The translations under genes and the position numbers were made by a program. Below, one piece after another: positions 13,001-23,800 of a stretch of DNA of 64,000 nt (position 1 is its first letter; every line of letters starts with the position of its first letter). Below the pieces are notes generated by a model. That model did no database searches, was not told where the DNA came from, and was given only the letters and a program-made list of their open reading frames with translations. Origin of the DNA: Vinca minor (lineage: Eukaryota > Streptophyta > Magnoliopsida > Gentianales > Apocynaceae); the NCBI GenBank assembly GCA_026122235.1, contig JAOCZM010000237.1:3906001-3970000 (forward strand), read 5' to 3'.

Positions 13001-14233
13001 TTTTACTCAGCCAGATATAGTATCAATGGTTGAAGCTGCCGCACTTCTTTGTCCTATATCATATTTGGATCATGTCACTTCTAAATTAGTTCTTAGAATG
13101 GTAAAATTGCGCGTTGATGAGGTATGTACAGTGCCTAAATGTGGAGTCCAGCTTTGAATTGACTTGAAGTATTACTGAGTTTGTGTTTTTTTGTGCATAG
13201 GCATTTCTTGTATTGGGCATCCATGAACTTAATTTGAAGAGGTCTTGTTAAACTCCCTCTCAAATATGGGCTATCTGTATTAGACATACATGTTCATCTC
13301 CCTGACATTTTCGATATCCTATTCAGTGAGCCTCTCACTCGGCTTATGGACATGGTGTGCGATGAATTTGGAAATTGCGCTAACTTCCTAGCTTCAGTCA
13401 CAGGTTCTTCATCTTCATCTTCTTTTGTTTTTTGGGATTTTTTTTTTTTTTTTTTGGCTGGCAAAAGAAATGTATTGTATTCAAAATGCATTCTTGAAAT
13501 ACATTTTGTTTCAGGCCAGTTTGTTGCTGATCTTTTCTACAACTAACCTAACTGCAAGAGAAATTGTGCCAAATGAATCTTAGATAGGGCTTCTAAATTT
13601 TTACTTACCTTTGAATCATTATTCAGTTTCAAGCAATTAACTTTCAGGGAAGAACTGTTGCTTCAACCGCTCTCGGATCGACTTTTATCTCGATAACGAA
13701 CCTCATCCCACATCTACAAAGAATTTCAACCATCTCTTTCAGAGTATGGACTTGCAAAATCCCTACTTTAGTTCCCTTTTGGTTTATTATAGGAAGTTCT
13801 AACATTCTGATTCGCTTGCAATATATTTTCTGTATATTGCCATACATATGTTTTCAGATATCTCCGCCAATTCTTACAGTTTGATGTGATCCTAAATTCC
13901 TTGTTTCCAGTGATCCGTCATGGTACTTTCAAAATGTACGACTATGGAATTTGGAAGAACTTGAACCTCTACGGACAGATGAAACCTCCCGAATTTGATC
14001 TTAGCAAAATTCCAAAGTCATTACCGCTATGGATGGGCTATGGGGGGAATGATGCCTTAGCAGATTTTACTGATTTGCAGCACACCTTGCGGGAATTACA
14101 ATCTAAGCCAGAACTGCTTTATCTTGACGACTATGGACATATAGACTTCCTTCTGAGCGTAAGATCAAAGGAAGATGTTTATGATAACATGATTAAGTTC
14201 TTCAGGTCACAAAGAAAATTCAGTAGTTACTAA
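10037..14233 (+). CDS. secreted triacylglycerol/acid lipase, LIP1-like, nine exons
   Basis: Alpha/beta-hydrolase of the gastric-lipase-like family, closest by eye to Arabidopsis LIP1 (triacylglycerol lipase 1). Exons: 10037-10198, 10762-10872, 12286-12426, 12769-12879, 12978-13121, 13201-13241, 13327-13403, 13648-13743, 13911-14233; all GT-AG, total 401 residues against about 393 for LIP1. Residues 1 to about 20 form a signal peptide. HG at 87-88 is the oxyanion region. The catalytic triad is visible: Ser174 in GHSQG, Asp342 in GGNDALAD, His371 in YGHIDF. An upstream in-frame ATG at 9896 exists, but the one at 10037 gives the signal peptide directly, so I chose it. No lesion was found, so the gene looks functional. 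Confidence 0.93.
10211..10760. repeat. tandem duplication inside lipase intron 1
   Basis: Two diverged copies of about 277 bp fill intron 1. The phrase GAAATCCTGATTATCG begins at 10215 and again at 10492, and later phrases (TATTTGGATTGGATTTTAATTTG-like, CAAATGCATATTTGCTGAT) recur in the same order. Confidence 0.8.
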
Positions 14234-14674
14234 GCTACCTGGTCTTGTGGGCTGTGGCTACTAGTTGATTGTGTCTATATGTGATCTTGCAAATTTGTAG
14301 TGTATAAAACAAAAACAAAACAAAATATGTACGTTGACTACTGTCTTTTGTGGGACTGGATAAGCAAATGGCGAACATTAAGAAACCTGTTTGTTAATTG
14401 AGAATTGGCCTTCCTAGTTCCTACTCTTTCCTTCCTGTCCTGTTGATTCTGATTTGCGTCACACGGATATAAGAAGAATAATGCCTCGATATTAAGTTCA
14501 TTAACTCGCTTTGACATATCTTATTAACTTTATTCTTTTGGAGGTGAGATTTATGGATATTCGCAAAGGAGTTGGGATGCGAATTTTTCCTGCTGCAGAA
14601 TTTATGGCGATGGCTGGCAAGCAAGGAGTAGGGGAGGAGTGCTCTGGGAGGGACTCTTTCAAAAGAACTGAGAG

Positions 14675-16282
14675 CTTGATGAAGATGTGACGCATCGAGT
14701 TAAAGCGAGTTGGCTGAAATGGAAGAGTACAACTGGTGTTTTGTCGACCGTAATATATCGTTGAGATTGAAGGGAAAATTTTACAGAACTGCTATTATAC
14801 CTGCTTTGTTATATGGTACAAAATGTTGTGCAACTAAGAAGTGTCATATTTAGAAAATTCTTGGGGCAAAGATGCGTATGTTAAGATGGATGTGTGTGCA
14901 TACGAGTAGGGGTGTTCATTAATCGGTTTTAATCGAAAACCGCACCACACCAAATTTAAGTTTGGTGTACGGTGCGGTATTTGGTCAATTATGGTGCGGT
15001 TAAATACGGTTTTAGTTACCGCAAATTATTTTTCGGTGCGGTCGCGGTTTAGAAAATTTTAAGTTATATCGCACCGCAAACCGCATTATGTACCTATCTA
15101 AATTTTTATTTTTTATTTTAAAAAAAATGGTATATTCACATAATTTGTTTTACTAAATTTAATTTAATTACAATTAATATATTAATATTAGTTAGTTGTT
15201 TTATTAGATTTAAATTATGGTTAGGATCTGATTCTCTTATTCTCACACCTCATAATAGTCACAACTCATAACTCTCAACGGCACTATCTGGTTTCATTGA
15301 AAAATGTCTTTTTTTAACATTTTTTGTGTTTGATTTCATTGAATTGAGTTATATATCTTTAAGTTTAATTTTTTAATTTCGTATTATTGACTATGCCTAT
15401 GTCGATGTTGTCTTTGTTTTGCCATATTCTTCTACTAAATTCAAGTTTGATGGTGCATAAGATTATCAGTGAGAATTTCGTAATTAGTTGTTGTCAATTC
15501 GTAGACTGCTGTATTAAAAACGCTAATTGCGTGACAATTGCAGTTAGTAGAACTTTTCATTTATTTGTTTAGAACTTTCAAAGAAAACATATGTATTTTG
15601 CTAACGTTTTCAATTTAGACATGTATTTATTTATTTGAATTCGCATTAAAACTATGGGATCTTGTTACATGGTTAATCTCTTAAAAATATTATATTGGAG
15701 CTCGTGAGTCATAATATATTTAAATAATTGTATATATTTTTTAGATCGGTTTTCACCGCACCTAATTTCACCAAACCAAAATAATTATGGTTTGGTGAAA
15801 TTCGGTTTGAAAGTCAAAATGGTGCGGTATGGTTTTAGAAAATATATTAAAAAACCGTATAAAAACCGCAATAATAAATCGGTTTTCACCAAACCGCACC
15901 AATGAACATCCCTACATACGAGAATGAATAGAGTGGGGAATGAGATTATTCGGAAGAAGGTAGATGTATCACCTATTGAAGATAAGATGATAGAGAATCG
16001 TTTGCGTTGGTTGAGTACATTAAAAGAAGTCTGAGTGATGCTCCGGTTAGAAAGATGGAAGGATTGAGCAATATTGAGGCCGTAAGAGGTAGGGGACAAC
16101 GAAGAAGACTTGAACGGAAGTTACAAAAGGAAATATGAGTTTACTAAAATTAGATGAGAATACTTCTTTGTATTGTAAGAAATTGAGAGAATGCATTCAT
16201 GTGCATGACCTTATGTAATTCTTTCATTGGTTCATGTAGTCGACCCCAATCTTTTGGGACTAAAGCTTTGTTATTGTTGTTG
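14675..16282 (+). pseudogene. 3' relic of an RTE-type LINE, split by a hAT element
   Basis: Conceptual translation across several stops gives the plant RTE reverse-transcriptase C terminus: pieces similar to DEDV.HRVKASWLKWKS, GKFYRTAIIPALLYGTK, MRMLRWMCVHTRMNRVGNEI and KMIENRLRWL. The 3' end carries the family tail, with GACCCCAATCTTTTGGGACT followed by a TTG-rich end at about 16270-16282. The coding part is interrupted at 14907-15914 by a hAT-type insertion. Only the last part of the element remains. Confidence 0.82.
14907..15914. mobile_element. 1.0-kb non-autonomous hAT-type element
   Basis: Terminal inverted repeats begin TAGGGGTGTTCATT and end AATGAACATCCCTA, with further inverted matches of GGTGCGGT/ACCGCACC runs inside each end. 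The 8-bp target duplication CATACGAG is exact (14899-14906 and 15915-15922). The interior is AT-rich without a transposase ORF. It is inserted in the RTE LINE relic. Confidence 0.9.
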
Positions 16283-16283
16283 G

Positions 16284-17715
16284 GCTCGGATCACAGTTTT
16301 GGGGTCTTCGGACTTAGATTTTTAAACGGTTTTGACCGGTGGATAATCTCGATTTTAGAAGAAATCGTGTACTAATCATCACGATTTTGGGGTCTACTAA
16401 CTCAGATTTTTCAACTGTTTTCGAGTGGAGAATAATCTCTTTAGTCAATTTCCGACAAAATTGTGTACCAACTATTACGGAATTAGGGTCATCATAATAA
16501 GATTTTTAAACTCATGTGACCGATTAATAATCTCGATTTTAGTCAAGTTTAAAAAAACCGCGTACTAACTATCATGGATTCAGGGTCGTCTTGCTTAAAT
16601 TTTTCCATTTTTTCGATCGGTGAATAATCTATATTTTAGTCAACTTCAGAAAAATCTTGTACTAACCATCACAGATTTGGGGTCTTCGGCTTGGATTTTT
16701 CAAGTGTTGCGACCGGTGAATAATCTCTATTTTAGTCAAGTTTAGACAAAATCGCATACTAACCATCACGGATTTGGGGTCGTCGGGCTCTGATTTTTCA
16801 ACTTTTTTTGATCGGTATTTTTTTTTTATTGTCAAGTTCAGACAAAAATCGTGTACTAACCATCACGATTTTGGAGTCGTCGGACTCGGATTTTTCAACG
16901 GTTTCGAGCGATGAATAATCTCGATTTTAGTCGAGTTCAGATAAAATCGCATATAATCATCACAGTTTTGGATCGTCGGACTCAGACTTTTCAAATGTTT
17001 CGATTTGTGAATAATCTTGATTTTAGTCAAGTTCAGACAAAATCGTGTACTAACTATAACATATTTGGGGTCGTCGGGCTCAGATTTTTCAACTTTTGCG
17101 ACTGGTGAATAATCTCGATTTTAGTAAAGTTCAGACAAAATCGTGTAATAACCTTCAAAGATTTGGGTTCGTCTGCCTCAAATTTTACTAATTTTTTATC
17201 GGTGAATAATCTTGATTTTAGTCAAGTTCAAACAAAATCGTGTAATAACTATCAAAGATTTGAGTTTGCCTGGCTCAAATTTTACCATTTGTTCGATCGG
17301 TGAATAATCTCGATTTTAGTCAACTGCAGACAAAATCGTGTACTAACCATCACAGATTTGGGGTGTTCAGGCTTGGATTTTTCAACTGTTACGACTGGTG
17401 AATAAATTCTTATTTTGTCAAGTTTAGACCAAATCGTGTACTAACCATCACATGATTTGAGGTCGTCGGGCTCAGGGTTTTCATGTTTTGCGACTGGTGA
17501 ATAATCTCGATTTTAGTCAAGTTTAGACAAAATTGTGTATTAACCAATCACGATTTGGGATAGTAGAACTCGAATTTTTCAACTGTTTCGACCGGTGAAT
17601 AATCTCGAGTTTAGTTGAGTTCAGATAAAACCATGTACTAACAATCACATGTTTAGGGTCGTCGAACTTAGATTTTTCAAATGTTTCGACCGGTAAATAA
17701 TATCATTTTTAGACT
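16284..17715. repeat. tandem array, about 15 units of 97-98 bp
   Basis: A unit containing ACCGGTGAATAATCTCGATTTTAG, CAGACAAAATCGTGTACTAACCATCAC and GGGGTCGTCGGGCTC recurs in order. The ATAATCTC phrase starts at about 16343, 16432, 16527, 16624, 16720, (degenerate near 16817), 16914, 17011, 17109, 17206, 17304, 17402, 17501, 17599 and 17697. Units differ by point changes and small indels, so the array is not recent. It begins directly at the LINE tail. Confidence 0.93.
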
Positions 17716-18956
17716 CGTATTAGAGTTGTCCTGATATTATGAAAAAAGGGGATAGACTTTTGATTCACTGTTAAGTCATATCAGATCTTTTCTGGTAAAG
17801 TTTTCCCTTTGCTTGATTGAAAATTTGAGACATCCAACATTCTTTGAAAATCTATAAATGATGGTATATACCAAGTACCAAAGTTGACCTTATTGCTAGA
17901 ATTAGGCTTGGACTTTGGATTTCCAATAGCCACAGGTTGGTATAAAATCTCACCTCTTTCTATTTTCTTTTCTTTTTTTCTTTAAATGAATGTATAAAAT
18001 TTCATCTCACAATTATGTTTTTTTTTATGCAAATAATTATGTTTTTATTTAAAATCACCTGAAAATGACATATTTTTGGCCACGTAAACTCGAAGAGAGT
18101 TGAACAACTGTAGTTAAAATTGGCTCCTAGGAGCACCCCCAATACCAGTGTGTGTAATATTCTTCCATGATTGAACCATTTTCCGAACTCGAAATCTTTT
18201 CCTTAATTGCCTGAAATTTTCCTCTTTTTCTAAGTTCATGATCAGGAACAATATACCATGTTTTTACGCCTACCATGAAGAATTAGAAGAAGTCAGGTGG
18301 CGGCACGTCAAGTAAACCTTTCTTCCAATATTCTTTCCAACGTTATTTTTGTTGGGAGATAATATTTGCACTCATTTTTAGTTTCCCACACTCTTCTCTG
18401 TCTTATTTTATTAGCGAAAAGACTTTAATACCCAAATTCAATCAACCCATCTCAAAACCAACACTCCGAAATTAGTATAGCAATGGGTATTAAAGTCTTT
18501 TCATTTACAAAATAAGAGAAGTGGATTGTAAAAACCTAAATTATGGGTGTGAATATCATTCCTCTATTTTCTTTTTATATACATCAATTTTTTTTTTTTA
18601 TAGTAGTCTTAGATATTATTGGTCCGACTAATTCAAATTGAGATTTGAAAAGTATTTTTGACCGGTTTAATAGTAATTTTTACAAACTTGCGACAACTAT
18701 CTCTTTTTGAAATATATACCTCAAACTCGTAACATTTAACTAAAAGTTCTCAGCTCCTACTACCAACACAATACCTCATCGATTGACCGCATTTCACACC
18801 GAGTCAATCAATCTCTATAAATTGGGTAACTTTCTCCTATGACGGTACTGATGGTAACCTCTAACAAAATGACTGGCCTCTGAGTTCATATATGACCCCA
18901 CATGGGACCTAGGCTGATTTTGTAATAAAGGGTATCATTAAGGAATGGATTTCCCC
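17716..18956. other. intergenic region upstream of the peptide gene
   Basis: AT-rich, no ORF of note. It contains one foldback element (18357-18552, listed separately) and the peptide-gene promoter at its right end. Confidence 0.55.
18357..18552. mobile_element. foldback MITE of about 195 bp
   Basis: GAAAAGACTTTAATACCCA near 18416 is mirrored by TGGGTATTAAAGTCTTTTC near 18486, and the symmetry extends outward with mismatches through CTCTT..TCTTATTTT to GATA..ATTTGCACTC / GGGTGTGAATATC. I could not fix a target duplication, so the superfamily is open. Confidence 0.65.
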
Positions 18957-18963
18957 TATAAAT
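18957..18963 (+). promoter_or_regulatory. TATA box of the PIP-like gene
   Basis: TATAAAT lies only about 5 bases before an upstream in-frame ATG (18968) but 104 bases before the ATG at 19067. Transcription starting about 30 bases after the box would exclude the first ATG, which decides the start. Confidence 0.6.
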
Positions 18964-19066
18964 TGGAGTGCACGATGTCATGCATGGCACAATCAAAAAA
19001 TTTCTCCACCTTAATTATTCTCCTATCCTTTGCTTGCTAAAAGTGACATTTTCTATTTCATTCATC

Positions 19067-19336
19067 ATGGCTGCAACGAAATCTTCTGTTAAGCTTTCTC
19101 TTCATCTTTCCATTTTCTTGATCTTGTTGTTGATTCATTACAAAGGATCCGAAGCGCGACCATTGTCCGGAGCTTCAGAAGGGATTCACCCAGGTGTGGC
19201 TTTCTTGGAGGTGGATTTTGGAAATGGATTGAAGGATGGTGGAAATAACATGAATGTAGGAGCTGTTAAGGAAAGTGGTCCTAGTCCTGGTGCAGGACAT
19301 AAGCATATTACAACTATTGAAGGAAACAATTATTAA
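19067..19336 (+). CDS. small secreted peptide precursor, PIP/PIP-like family
   Basis: An 89-residue single-exon ORF. Residues about 8-25 are strongly hydrophobic and end near GSEA, a signal peptide. The middle is Gly/Asn-rich, and residues 70-78 read SGPSPGAGH, close to the SGPS...GxGH core of plant PIP/PIPL (PAMP-induced secreted peptide) hormones, a group related to CEP and IDA. In known members the core sits at or very near the C terminus and is released by processing; here 11 residues (KHITTIEGNNY) follow it, which would need trimming. Such peptides act as apoplastic ligands of leucine-rich-repeat receptor kinases in immunity and development. The ORF opens in frame at 18968, but promoter spacing favours 19067. 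CEP-like is the main alternative. Confidence 0.75.
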   Translation: MAATKSSVKLSLHLSIFLILLLIHYKGSEARPLSGASEGIHPGVAFLEVDFGNGLKDGGNNMNVGAVKESGPSPGAGHKHITTIEGNNY

Positions 19337-20827
19337 AATTACACCCCCATGAGCTGTCGCAATGCTAATCAGGATATGATTTAACACCACTATATGATCT
19401 ATTTCTCTCTCTCTTTTTTCTTTTTTTTAACATAAGAACTGTAAGTCTATGAATGCATAAATATAAACATAATTTATATATTTATGTAATACTTGGGTTT
19501 GAGTAGAAATTTTAACATAAGAGCTATGGTTTTTTTTTCTTTTTTTATTTCCCTTAAGAGCTTAATTTCATGTAGTAGTAAATGAATTACAACATGTACT
19601 TGTATACATCACTTACAATCTTTATAATCATTTCAAATTGATATTTTTCCGAAAATAGAATAAACAAAGAACACATCAATATGAGAATATTCTACTTGTA
19701 TTATGAGTTTAGTGAATCAATAGATATCCCCCTCTCTCTCCGATACACATTGAGGAGAAATGTAATTCGAACTCACGATATTTTGTTTGGTTAGAATGAA
19801 TTCAATTAAAGAAGTATGGTATTAAGAAAAAAAGAAAAAGAAAAAAGAAAAGAAAAAGAGAACGATGTCGTTCATGAACAAGAAAAAACTATTAAACAAT
19901 AATAGAATTGTTGTCATGAATTTGATGCAACGAATATTATTGTTCAAATTTTACTGTCCTCACATAGTAGAAAATATAAAATTTCTCTAAAATATTAAGA
20001 GTCAAACTTAAAAAACAGTATGTAATTCATACCCGAGTACTCATTTCTCCAATTTTATCAACGAGAAAATACCAAAGGATTGAGAATGTTCTTTTTTTAG
20101 GAGTAGGGGATGTTCGGTTGTATGTATCAAATATCTTCTTGGCGAAACATTTCCTGCAACTAACGTCTTTCTTTCTCAAAAAAAGGATCGAGTCTCAACT
20201 TTAAAGATTCTCACTTTCTCTATTATTAGAGTTGGTGTGGGAGTTAAATCGCATGATGTATCTTAAATAAGATTCATCAGAGTTGCATATACACCCAATA
20301 ACTCACAAGGGAATCGATTCCTGCACTTGACATGAATCAAACTCCTACTCTATAAGTGAAAGTGAAGCTAACACAACACTACTCGTGATAGGATTTTTGG
20401 AAATGACATATCTGTAAGCATTTGCCAAACACAACCCCAAAACCATTGAAAATTTAAATGCACCCTCCTCTGTTCAAAGAAATATTGGCTAGCTATATTA
20501 GTTCAGTTGTGGCTCGGTATAAGCATCTTTTTTTCTACATTTCCAACAATAATATTACAGAAGAAAGTTTCTTGTTAAAAGAATGCACCAAGAACTGATT
20601 AAGAATGGTGGAAGACAACTACCAAAATTACGGAATCAAACCGATTAATTTCAACGATTTTCTCATGGGACAAATTCTAGGGCCTCCAATTGACGGGCAG
20701 AACTATACCAAAGGTAAATCCTGCCCTCCCTCAAGGAACCCAATAAATGAATTCCTGATCTTCGTCAAAATAACAATACGGATCTCCTTTGCACATCCCT
20801 CTATTCTATCTTCAATGTTAGCTGTAA
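19337..20827. other. intergenic region between convergent genes
   Basis: AT-rich DNA with A/G-rich and T/C-rich runs. It holds the 3' flank of the peptide gene and the 3' UTR of the UNC-50 gene. I see no further gene or element boundary. Confidence 0.5.
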
Positions 20828-23800
20828 TTATACCAATTGACTGAAATACATGTTCATGACGTATCTTGATGGATTGAAGCCACTCAAAATCACTGCAACA
20901 GAAATCAATACGTCTTATCCCATGGACAACATATCATAACATAATCAAAATGAGATAGAAATATACTTACAAATGGGTGATAAGACAAGTACAATGCTGA
21001 TTGGGTACAGGAAGAAAGTTGTTCTTTCCAGGAAAGGCAGTACTGCAGCACCCAAAAAAGGTAAATAATTTAGAACCAGGAGAAGAAGATGTTCATGTTT
21101 ACCTTAACAAAACATAAAATCCAAAAAGAACGCTTCCTAGTGATGTCGCAGATTATCACCCTTTGGATGACCAGAGCTAGTTAGGAGCTCATTTAAAGGC
21201 ATCGAGAATCTTGCAGAAATGGCATGATAAAGTTTTCAATTCTACGGATCACAAACTAGAACATCCAACAATGTTTCAGATTAACCCATAAAACAAATGT
21301 GCACATCCTTGCCGGACAACAAATCCGGTAGTTAGAATAGCAAGTTTCTGGCCACACGGTAATCAGGTTTTGCTTTTAGCCCAACATAAAATTACAACAC
21401 AGATTGAATCTAGAAGTTCAACAATGTCTTACCATCGTAACCCAAAAAATTGAGGTAATGATAGTAGGAAGCAGCCACCATGAAGAGCAAATTTGATAGT
21501 AACTCAGGAATGAAACCGCGAGCCACCAAGAGAGGTGAAAGAAAATAATGTAGGACTGTAACAGAAGAAGAAGAAAAGGATTAGCAGTAGTCTTCCACAC
21601 ATTTAGTTTGAAACTTTGCAACACGACAAGAAAATGGTTACTATGCTCACCATACAGCAGAATAAACATTGGGAAGAAAGAGTTGCAGTGTACATCAAAG
21701 GCATACAACCTTAAATAGAAAATGAGAAACAGAAAAATTAGTGAAAATACTGAAGTAATAAACTGAAATTTAAAATAAATAAAATAAAAAAGGAAGTTGA
21801 CCAGTTTAATTTTATTTTAGGTGGCTTAGAGGACGTGATGCCAACAAAAAGTTGCAGTCTATTAATAAATTCGAAGTACATAAAAAAAGTTTTAACATAA
21901 CCAAAATTTCCAGCTAAAACTTGAAAGATAGAAAAGAAGGTAAAAAAAGGCTTCAGACTTGCCATTCTACCCGTTGCTCTACCACATGACTGTTTGGAGT
22001 TTCCTCACGAAGATAGTTATTAGTCAAGAACCTACAGGGGACATTCAAGGAAAATCTATTATCCAATCAGCAGTTAGTACATGAAACAGCATGGACTAAA
22101 AATAAACAACTGATTCTTTAAGGGAGGATATATCAAGAATTTATACTAAACTGAGAATTAAAATCCACACAGACATGAGACCTCTTGAACTCCACAATGA
22201 GATCTTCACAACCTCAAAACATTCACCAAATTTGTGGGAAACCTAAATAGTATCAACTTTCATGATAAAACGGAATTCAGCTGTAGATTTTCGTTTTTTG
22301 AAACATGAAGATATCCCATTCTAGATTTTATAATAGTGTATATGGGGGTTGCAATATCAATAGCTGATCCATTTGAATATGAATTAAATGAATATGCAGC
22401 AAAATAATTTGTACAATAAGATCCCATTGCTGTAGGAAATAAAGTGGATGCATCTAAACAGAACATGCAACATTGCTGTAGTAATCTATTCATGATCTAT
22501 TCAGTTGGGCCGTTTATAAATGAAAATTTTCAATTTCGTTTTGCTGTCCTGATGAGAGTTCCAATGTTTTAGGAACCAATGAGATTATTTAGAGACTGAC
22601 TATAACACTTTCAATACTTTGTTGCCAAACTGTACAATCCTTGTCAATATCTGAATTTTTAAAATTTGACCAGCGCAGCATGTGAAATTAAATAAGTATA
22701 CAAATGGATTATGTGCTTAACCAATAAAATACATTAAGTGTATTGGAGATTTAAATTATTATGCAGTAACATCCATGAAATTATCTCTATTTTCCATAAT
22801 TGTTATGCAGTGCATGGATCTGGTTGGACTCAAACTGTTGATCAAAAGATAGGATTTGGTTTCTTCTCGATTCACAACTTATTCAGGATTACATAGAAGG
22901 AAATCCTAAATTTATTAAACTAAGAAAAATCTACCTAGAAACTATAGGAGTAACTAACTTAGTCACAGCTTGCGTATCTAGAAACATCAGATATCAAAAT
23001 GATTGCCCTTCTAATTGTGCTCATTCAAAGAGGTTTTAATGAATACCTCTCAAACTAAGCAACACAGTAGATATAAAATAACTCTTACCAACAAGAGCAT
23101 AAAGTAATATGCATAAATAAGCCTTAAGCCAAGTGGTCTAATATAGCTAGTGTTTCCCTTTGCATCCTGCTCCTGTTCATTTATTTATTTTCAAGTAAAG
23201 CAGGACCCTATCTCGAAATAGTCCCCGTTGAGTACAATCAATTCTTAAAATTAGAAATTCACCACGTGAGATGTAGCAAAAGAATACATGATAAGAAAAA
23301 CCTAGAATAAACAACGTAATTAATGAACTGAAAGATAAGAGACAGACAGCCTTACCAGCAGCATGCGGCCAAAACTGCACCAGTGATCAGGAAATGAAAA
23401 AGCAATACTGATATAACTACATAAACAGAGTGTCCTATACTGTGACCATACCTGAAACAAGTGAAAGATGACAAGATTAACCAAACGTCAAAAGTGACAT
23501 GTGTCAAACACTAGGATTATGTCAATGCAATGGAGGTTCTAGAATTAAAAATTGCAGTAGATAGACGGTATCAATCAGAGACAACTAATCAATTGGGCAT
23601 CAGCTGCATGTCATCTAATGATTTTAAGTTCCTCAAGTTCCTAGATCGAAAGGAAGGACAGACCTACTATATTTCCCCTGAGCAGGCATTGTAATAATAA
23701 ATAACACAAAAAAAAGCTATGACCAACGAGTATTGTATACTTACGCAGCACAATATGCTAAAGTGGAAACTGCTAGAAGAAGGCTGCATATTACAACAAA

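Noticed and set aside
16911..17108. ORF in the 97-bp array as a repeat protein
   Set aside because: The period is not a multiple of three over most units and stops recur; the array is not coding.
16284..17715. CRISPR-like array
   Set aside because: There is no repeat-spacer alternation; whole 97-bp units repeat, and the context is a plant nuclear genome.
20605..20844. plus-strand ORF over the end of the UNC-50 gene
   Set aside because: It overlaps the last exon and 3' UTR of a well-supported minus-strand gene and has no recognisable content.
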